From the NCBI GenBank assembly GCA_902582845.1, contig CACHTQ010000002.1, forward strand, positions 62,001 to 126,000: a stretch of DNA of 64,000 nucleotides, written 5' to 3'. The translations under genes were made by a program, and so were the position numbers. Each line of letters opens with the position of its first letter. Positions within the stretch are counted from its first letter, which is position 1. The notes beneath the pieces were generated by a model. That model was not told where the DNA came from. It was given only the letters and a program-made list of their open reading frames with translations, and did no database searches. Below, piece by piece: positions 59,890 to 64,000 of this stretch. Origin of the DNA: an uncultured Pelagibacteraceae bacterium. GTDB lineage: Bacteria > Pseudomonadota > Alphaproteobacteria > Pelagibacterales > Pelagibacteraceae.

Positions 59890-60420
59890 TTAATTTGTTA
59901 TAATAAAATCTAACTTAATATCATAATTATTAATTGGTATTTTTTTTACTTTTTGAAAAGAGTAAGCAAATCCAATTGTTAAAACTTTTTTTTGTTTTCT
60001 AATTTTCTTAATATAGCGATCGTAGAACCCTCCGCCATAACCAATCCTATTGAAATTTTTGTCAAAAGCTAAAAGGGGTACTAATAAAACATCTGGGTAT
60101 TTTACAACTTTAGAAATTGGTTCTGGTATCCCAAATTTATTAATTGATAAAGGATCATTTTTTGACCATTGGAAGAAGTCCATTTGTGAGTTTTTCTTTA
60201 TTTTTGGTAATGTTATAATGAATTTTTTTTGCTCAAACTTTTCTAAGATTTGTAAAATATCTATTTCATGGTTATAAGGATAATAACCGCCGATTATTTT
60301 GCCTGAAACTTTCTTTTTTTTTAAAATATCTAAAATTAAATCAAAATTAAAAATAAATTTTTTAATCGTCTTTTGTTTTCTTATTTTTAGTATTTTTTTT
60401 CTGATTTGAGATTTGTTCAC
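59890..60420 (-). CDS. fau: 5-formyltetrahydrofolate cyclo-ligase
   Basis: The 176-residue protein starts with the lysine-rich SQIRKKILKIRKQK helix and has GGYYPYNHEIDI and the signature VPLLAFDKNFNRIGYGGGFYDRYI. It recycles 5-formyl-THF to 5,10-methenyl-THF. In many proteobacteria the 6S RNA gene lies between zapA and this gene, but here the gap is only 9 bases and contains none. Confidence 0.92.
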   Translation of the reverse strand: MNKSQIRKKILKIRKQKTIKKFIFNFDLILDILKKKKVSGKIIGGYYPYNHEIDILQILEKFEQKKFIITLPKIKKNSQMDFFQWSKNDPLSINKFGIPEPISKVVKYPDVLLVPLLAFDKNFNRIGYGGGFYDRYIKKIRKQKKVLTIGFAYSFQKVKKIPINNYDIKLDFIITN

Positions 60421-60429
60421 AAAATTCTA

Positions 60430-60873
60430 TTAAGATATTTTATCTATATTTGCTTTTTCAACAAAATTTGAAATCTCATCAGCAGCAGCATCAATTAACT
60501 TTTCATAATGTTTTTGATTTAGTTCAATTTCATCTTTTAATTCTAAGTGATTTTTATTTAAATTTTTAATTTCTTTTTCTTTTCTGTCTTTGTATTCATA
60601 AACTAGTGACTTTAGCTCTCTAAATTTATTTGAAAGTTCTTTTAATTCAATCTTTTTTTGTTCAACTTTTTTTTTTGTTTCGTAATATTCATCCATTACT
60701 TTTACTGCAGTAATCAATAAAAGTTTATTTTCACCGATATTTCCTAAATCATTTTTTAAATCATTAAATTTTTGATTGATTTGAATTAACAACTCCTCAA
60801 GATGTTCTTCTTGACCATCATCACATGATAACAAAAACTCTTTGCCGTTGAATTTTATAGTTACGTTTGCCAT
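60430..60873 (-). CDS. zapA: Cell division protein ZapA
   Basis: The 147-residue protein has the ZapA N-terminal domain VTIKFNGKEFLLSCDDGQEEHLEELLIQINQKF, then LLITAVKVMDEYYETKKKVEQKK. A long coiled-coil C-terminus makes it about 40 residues longer than E. coli ZapA. It stabilises FtsZ filaments at mid-cell. It overlaps the upstream coiled-coil gene by 13 bases, suggesting coupled synthesis of two division-related coiled-coil proteins. Confidence 0.85.
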   Translation of the reverse strand: MANVTIKFNGKEFLLSCDDGQEEHLEELLIQINQKFNDLKNDLGNIGENKLLLITAVKVMDEYYETKKKVEQKKIELKELSNKFRELKSLVYEYKDRKEKEIKNLNKNHLELKDEIELNQKHYEKLIDAAADEISNFVEKANIDKIS

Positions 60874-61184
60874 TTATCAATTTCGTCCATTAAAGTATTA
60901 GTTTCTTGATTTAATTCATCTATTTTTTCTGAAAATTCTAATCTTTTTTTTTCCTCAATTTTTTCTTTGTTTTCCAATTCCTGCAATTTTCTTGTTAAAT
61001 TTTCATGTTCATCTACCAAAGTTTTATATTTTTTCTCTATTTCAGATTTTTCAATTTCTAATTGATTTTTTTGTTCACCAAGAATTTCAATATTTTTTTT
61101 TATATCTGGATTTTCTAAATTCAAACTTTTTAGTTTAGTCAAAGCTAAATTTAGCTTTTTTTCTTTTTCAAGAATAGAATTCAT
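60861..61184 (-). CDS. Small coiled-coil protein upstream of zapA (DUF4164/ZapB-like position)
   Basis: The 107-residue product is one continuous heptad pattern (LNLALTKLKSLNLENPDIKK, NQLEIEKSEIEKKYKTLVDE, LTRKLQELENKEKIEE) with no membrane segment. The same place before zapA in other alphaproteobacteria holds a DUF4164 coiled-coil gene. I would expect a partner of ZapA by context, but no function is established. It is divergent from tkt. Confidence 0.7.
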   Translation of the reverse strand: MNSILEKEKKLNLALTKLKSLNLENPDIKKNIEILGEQKNQLEIEKSEIEKKYKTLVDEHENLTRKLQELENKEKIEEKKRLEFSEKIDELNQETNTLMDEIDKWQT

Positions 61185-61237
61185 ATATATATATTTATAT
61201 TATTAAATAGAATCTTCTAAGTCTAGACAGGATAATT

Positions 61238-63160
61238 TTGAATAAACTTTATAAAGAATTAGCTAATTGTATAAGATTTCTCTCAATTGATGCTGTTCAG
61301 AAAGCAAACTCGGGACATCCTGGAATGCCAATGGGGATGGCTGATGTTGCTACAGTACTTTTTAAAGATTTTTTAAAATTTAATCCAAAAGATCCTGGCT
61401 GGATTAATAGAGATAGATTTGTTCTTTCTGCTGGCCATGGATCAATGTTACTTTACTCGCTTCTTTATTTGACTGGTTACAAAAGTGTTTCTTTAAATGA
61501 TATTAAAAGCTTTAGACAATTAGAATCCATATGTGCGGGACATCCAGAATATCATCGGAATACTGGCATTGAAACTACTACAGGTCCATTGGGACAGGGA
61601 ATCTCAAATGCAGTTGGGTTTGCACTATCAGAGGAAATTTTAAAAAAAAAATTAGGAAAAAAAAAAATTAATCATAAAACTTATGTTCTAGCTGGCGATG
61701 GATGCTTAATGGAAGGTATTAGTCACGAGGCATTGAGCTTAGCTGGACATTTGAAATTGAAAAATCTTATTTTATTATTTGATAATAATTCTATCTCGAT
61801 CGATGGTCCCACAAGGTTAGCTGTTTCGGATGATCATGAAAAAAGATTTAGAAGCTATGGTTGGGACTACTTAAAAATTAATGGTCATGATTTTAAAGAG
61901 ATATCTAAAGCTTTAAAAAAAGCACAAAAATCAAAAAAACCTATCGCGATTTCATGTAAAACTACGATTGGTTATGGTTCTCCAAACAAAGGGGGTAAGG
62001 CTTCATCGCATGGTAGTCCATTAGGTGATGAGGAAATAAAACTTGTAAGAAAGAAATTAAAATGGAAATATGAACCTTTCAAGATCCCTGCTAAATTATT
62101 AAGTGAATGGAGAAAAATTGGTAAAACAGCCTCACAAAGGGCTAGGAAAAATAAAGTAAATATTTCAAATATTAACTCATTAAAAAAATTAATTGAAAAA
62201 GCAAAAATTGAATATTTTAAAAATACAAAACCAATTGCTACTAGGAAATCGTCTGAGATATTTTTAAACATTATATCAAAATTTCCTTATTTAATTGGAG
62301 GCTCAGCTGATTTAGCTGGATCAAATAACACCAAAACTAAAGATCATAAAATAATTGAACCAGGTAATTTTTCTGGAAATTATATTCATTATGGAGTTAG
62401 AGAGCACGCGATGTGTGGAATAATGAATGGAATAGCTCTTCACAGTAGCTTAATTCCTTATGGTGGAACATTTTTAATATTTAGTGACTACTGCAAACCA
62501 TCTATTAGATTAGCTGCAATGATGAAACAAAGAGTTATATATGTATTTACACATGACTCTATTGGCTTAGGTGAGGATGGTCCAACTCATCAACCAATTG
62601 AACAATTAACAAGTTTAAGATCTATTCCGAATTTAAACGTTTTTAGACCTTCAGATACCATTGAAACTTTTGAATGTTGGCAATTAGCTCTCGAAAGTAA
62701 AAATACCCCAAGTGTAATTTCACTAACTAGACAAAACGTCAATCCAATTAGACTTGAAAATTCTCTTAAAAATAAATCGTCTTTGGGTGCTTATGAAGTT
62801 TTGAGAACTGGGGATAATATAAGTGTAACAATTTTAGCAACTGGATCTGAAACTAGTTTAGCAAATGATGTAGGTCATAAATTAGCCACAGATGGTATTT
62901 ATTCCAAAATCATATCAATGCCTTGTCAAAAAATCTTTGATCATCAAAGTGAAGAATACAAAAAAAAAATATTAGGTGAAACTGAACTAGTAGTATCTAT
63001 AGAGGCCTCTGAAACGAATTATTGGAAAAAATATACTGGTACAAATGGATTAAATTTTGGAATTAATGACTTTGGAAAAAGTGCACCATATAAAAAAATT
63101 TATAACTATTTTAAATTAAATCCTGAAAGTATTGTAAAAAAAATCAAAGAAAAATTATGA
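61238..63160 (+). CDS. tkt: Transketolase
   Basis: The 640-residue thiamine-diphosphate enzyme moves two-carbon units in the pentose phosphate pathway. Motifs are [76 protein letters not shown] and the C-terminal [20 protein letters not shown]. The start is TTG at 61238, supported by AGGA five bases before it; the next ATG would remove conserved sequence. It overlaps gap by 4 bases (ATGA), matching the tkt-gap order of many alphaproteobacteria. Confidence 0.96.
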   Translation: MNKLYKELANCIRFLSIDAVQKANSGHPGMPMGMADVATVLFKDFLKFNPKDPGWINRDRFVLSAGHGSMLLYSLLYLTGYKSVSLNDIKSFRQLESICAGHPEYHRNTGIETTTGPLGQGISNAVGFALSEEILKKKLGKKKINHKTYVLAGDGCLMEGISHEALSLAGHLKLKNLILLFDNNSISIDGPTRLAVSDDHEKRFRSYGWDYLKINGHDFKEISKALKKAQKSKKPIAISCKTTIGYGSPNKGGKASSHGSPLGDEEIKLVRKKLKWKYEPFKIPAKLLSEWRKIGKTASQRARKNKVNISNINSLKKLIEKAKIEYFKNTKPIATRKSSEIFLNIISKFPYLIGGSADLAGSNNTKTKDHKIIEPGNFSGNYIHYGVREHAMCGIMNGIALHSSLIPYGGTFLIFSDYCKPSIRLAAMMKQRVIYVFTHDSIGLGEDGPTHQPIEQLTSLRSIPNLNVFRPSDTIETFECWQLALESKNTPSVISLTRQNVNPIRLENSLKNKSSLGAYEVLRTGDNISVTILATGSETSLANDVGHKLATDGIYSKIISMPCQKIFDHQSEEYKKKILGETELVVSIEASETNYWKKYTGTNGLNFGINDFGKSAPYKKIYNYFKLNPESIVKKIKEKL

Positions 63161-64000
63161 AAATAAAAATTGGTATTAATGGAATGGGGAGAATAGGAAG
63201 AATGATTCTTCGCTCTATTTATGAAGGAAATAAAAAAATAGAAATTATGCATATTAATAATAGAACAAATTCTGAGACTTGTTCAACACTTTTAAAATAT
63301 GACTCAATCCATGGAAAATTTAAAGCTGATGTAAGCTATGACGAAAGTAATCTTATTGTAAATAAAAACAAAATTTCTTTTGGTCAAGAAACAGATTTAA
63401 ATAAAATTAATTGGAAAAAATATGGGGTCGATTATGTATTTGAATGTACTGGAAAATTTAATTCTAAAGATAAATTGCAACCACATCTGCTTAATGGAGC
63501 AAAAAAAATAATTGTCTCAGCTCCATGTAAAAATGCAGATAAAACTATAGTCTTTGGAGTAAATGAATCTGAATTAAAAAAAAAAGATAAAATTGTTTCT
63601 GCTGCATCTTGTACAACGAACTGCCTAGCGCCAGTTGCTCATATTTTAAATGAAAATTTTGGAATAGAGAAAGGTTTTATGACAACCATACATGCATTTA
63701 CAAGCGATCAAAGAATTTTAGATAATTCACATAAAGACCCTAGAAGAGCTAGATCTGCTAGTCAATCAATCGTACCAACTTCTACTGGTGCTTCAAAAGC
63801 TATAGGTGAAATAATTCCCTCCCTTAAAGGAAAGTTAGAAGGTGTAGCAATGAGAGTACCAACCCCAAATGTTTCATTAATTGAACTTGTCTTCTGTACA
63901 AAAAAAGATTTAAGTATTGAAAAAATAAATTCAGTATTTGAAGATTTTAGTAAAAAGAATAAAGTTATTGAAATCACCAAAGAAAAACTTGTTTCGATTG
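63157..64000 (+). CDS. gap: Glyceraldehyde-3-phosphate dehydrogenase (type I), cut by right edge
   Basis: The visible 281 residues start with [19 protein letters not shown], the Rossmann motif, and contain the catalytic C152 in [17 protein letters not shown] with the catalytic His, and [17 protein letters not shown]. The segment after the second strand reads [10 protein letters not shown]: the Asp that usually binds the NAD ribose is Asn, followed by Asn-Arg, which leaves room for the NADP phosphate. Cofactor choice is therefore uncertain. It overlaps the tkt stop; pgk may follow outside the window. Confidence 0.95.
   Translation, partial: MKIKIGINGMGRIGRMILRSIYEGNKKIEIMHINNRTNSETCSTLLKYDSIHGKFKADVSYDESNLIVNKNKISFGQETDLNKINWKKYGVDYVFECTGKFNSKDKLQPHLLNGAKKIIVSAPCKNADKTIVFGVNESELKKKDKIVSAASCTTNCLAPVAHILNENFGIEKGFMTTIHAFTSDQRILDNSHKDPRRARSASQSIVPTSTGASKAIGEIIPSLKGKLEGVAMRVPTPNVSLIELVFCTKKDLSIEKINSVFEDFSKKNKVIEITKEKLVSI

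Noticed and set aside
60421-60429. 6S RNA between zapA and fau
   Set aside because: The gap is nine bases.

Overview
The window is a dense, strongly AT-rich piece of bacterial chromosome. It looks like a streamlined marine alphaproteobacterium of the SAR11 group (Pelagibacterales). The reasons are a proteorhodopsin next to a ferredoxin and a ferredoxin reductase, very short intergenic gaps, many stop/start overlaps, lysine- and asparagine-rich proteins, and an alphaproteobacterial gene order in the last 20 kb. No stretch longer than about 300 bases lacks a gene. The longest gaps are about 211 bp upstream of proteorhodopsin, 154 bp upstream of umuD and 113 bp upstream of the polyprenyl synthase. 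I see no insertion sequence, prophage, CRISPR array, rRNA or replication origin.

Layout. 1-7.1 kb: end of a phosphatidylserine decarboxylase, NADP isocitrate dehydrogenase, alaS, recA (with an SOS-like box in its promoter) and a TolC-type outer membrane protein. 7.1-11.7 kb: a plant-type glycerate kinase, two small accessory enzymes, a umuDC SOS polymerase pair and a secreted alginate-lyase-like protein. 11.7-16.6 kb: PEP carboxylase and two membrane-associated glycosyltransferase genes. 16.6-20.3 kb: dksA, followed by two overlapping micro-ORFs that code for membrane peptides, then GST, ferredoxin reductase, ferredoxin and a blue-type proteorhodopsin. 20.4-28.7 kb: propionyl-CoA synthetase, an SMR transporter, a small very AT-rich pair of glycan genes, dihydroorotase, ygfZ, tRNA-Leu and nadA-nadC. 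28.7-35.1 kb: pyruvate phosphate dikinase, glyS, glyQ and an S49 peptidase. 35.2-43.4 kb: isoprenoid genes (ispB-like, dxs, ispA), pdxH, aroC, xseB, a Sua5-type protein and an ABC-2 exporter. 43.4-64 kb: tRNA-Arg, rluD, rpoH, purA, thiD, glmM, folP, ftsH, tilS, the Tol-Pal system (cpoB, pal, tolB, A, R, Q), a RuvC-like nuclease, yebC, ymdB, fau, zapA and a coiled-coil protein. This ends with divergent tkt and the start of gap.

How the genes work together. Central carbon flow is represented by PPDK, PEP carboxylase, isocitrate dehydrogenase, glycerate kinase, transketolase and GAPDH. Together they point to anaplerotic and gluconeogenic use of small organic acids. The isoprenoid genes supply quinone tails and, by inference, the carotenoid precursor of retinal. 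Proteorhodopsin, ferredoxin and ferredoxin reductase run in one direction, but a strong terminator separates proteorhodopsin from the other two. The envelope block (Tol-Pal, FtsH, TolC, glmM, glycosyltransferases) is the largest functional theme.

Most of the window is ordinary core chromosome. The items most worth a second look are: the atypical RuvC at the ruvCAB position with ruvA and ruvB absent; the dksA-micro-ORF trio, with a DksA that has lost three of four zinc cysteines; the paired perfect dyads upstream of proteorhodopsin; the shared SOS-like motif of recA and umuDC; and the alginate-lyase-like protein in a presumed free-living oligotroph.
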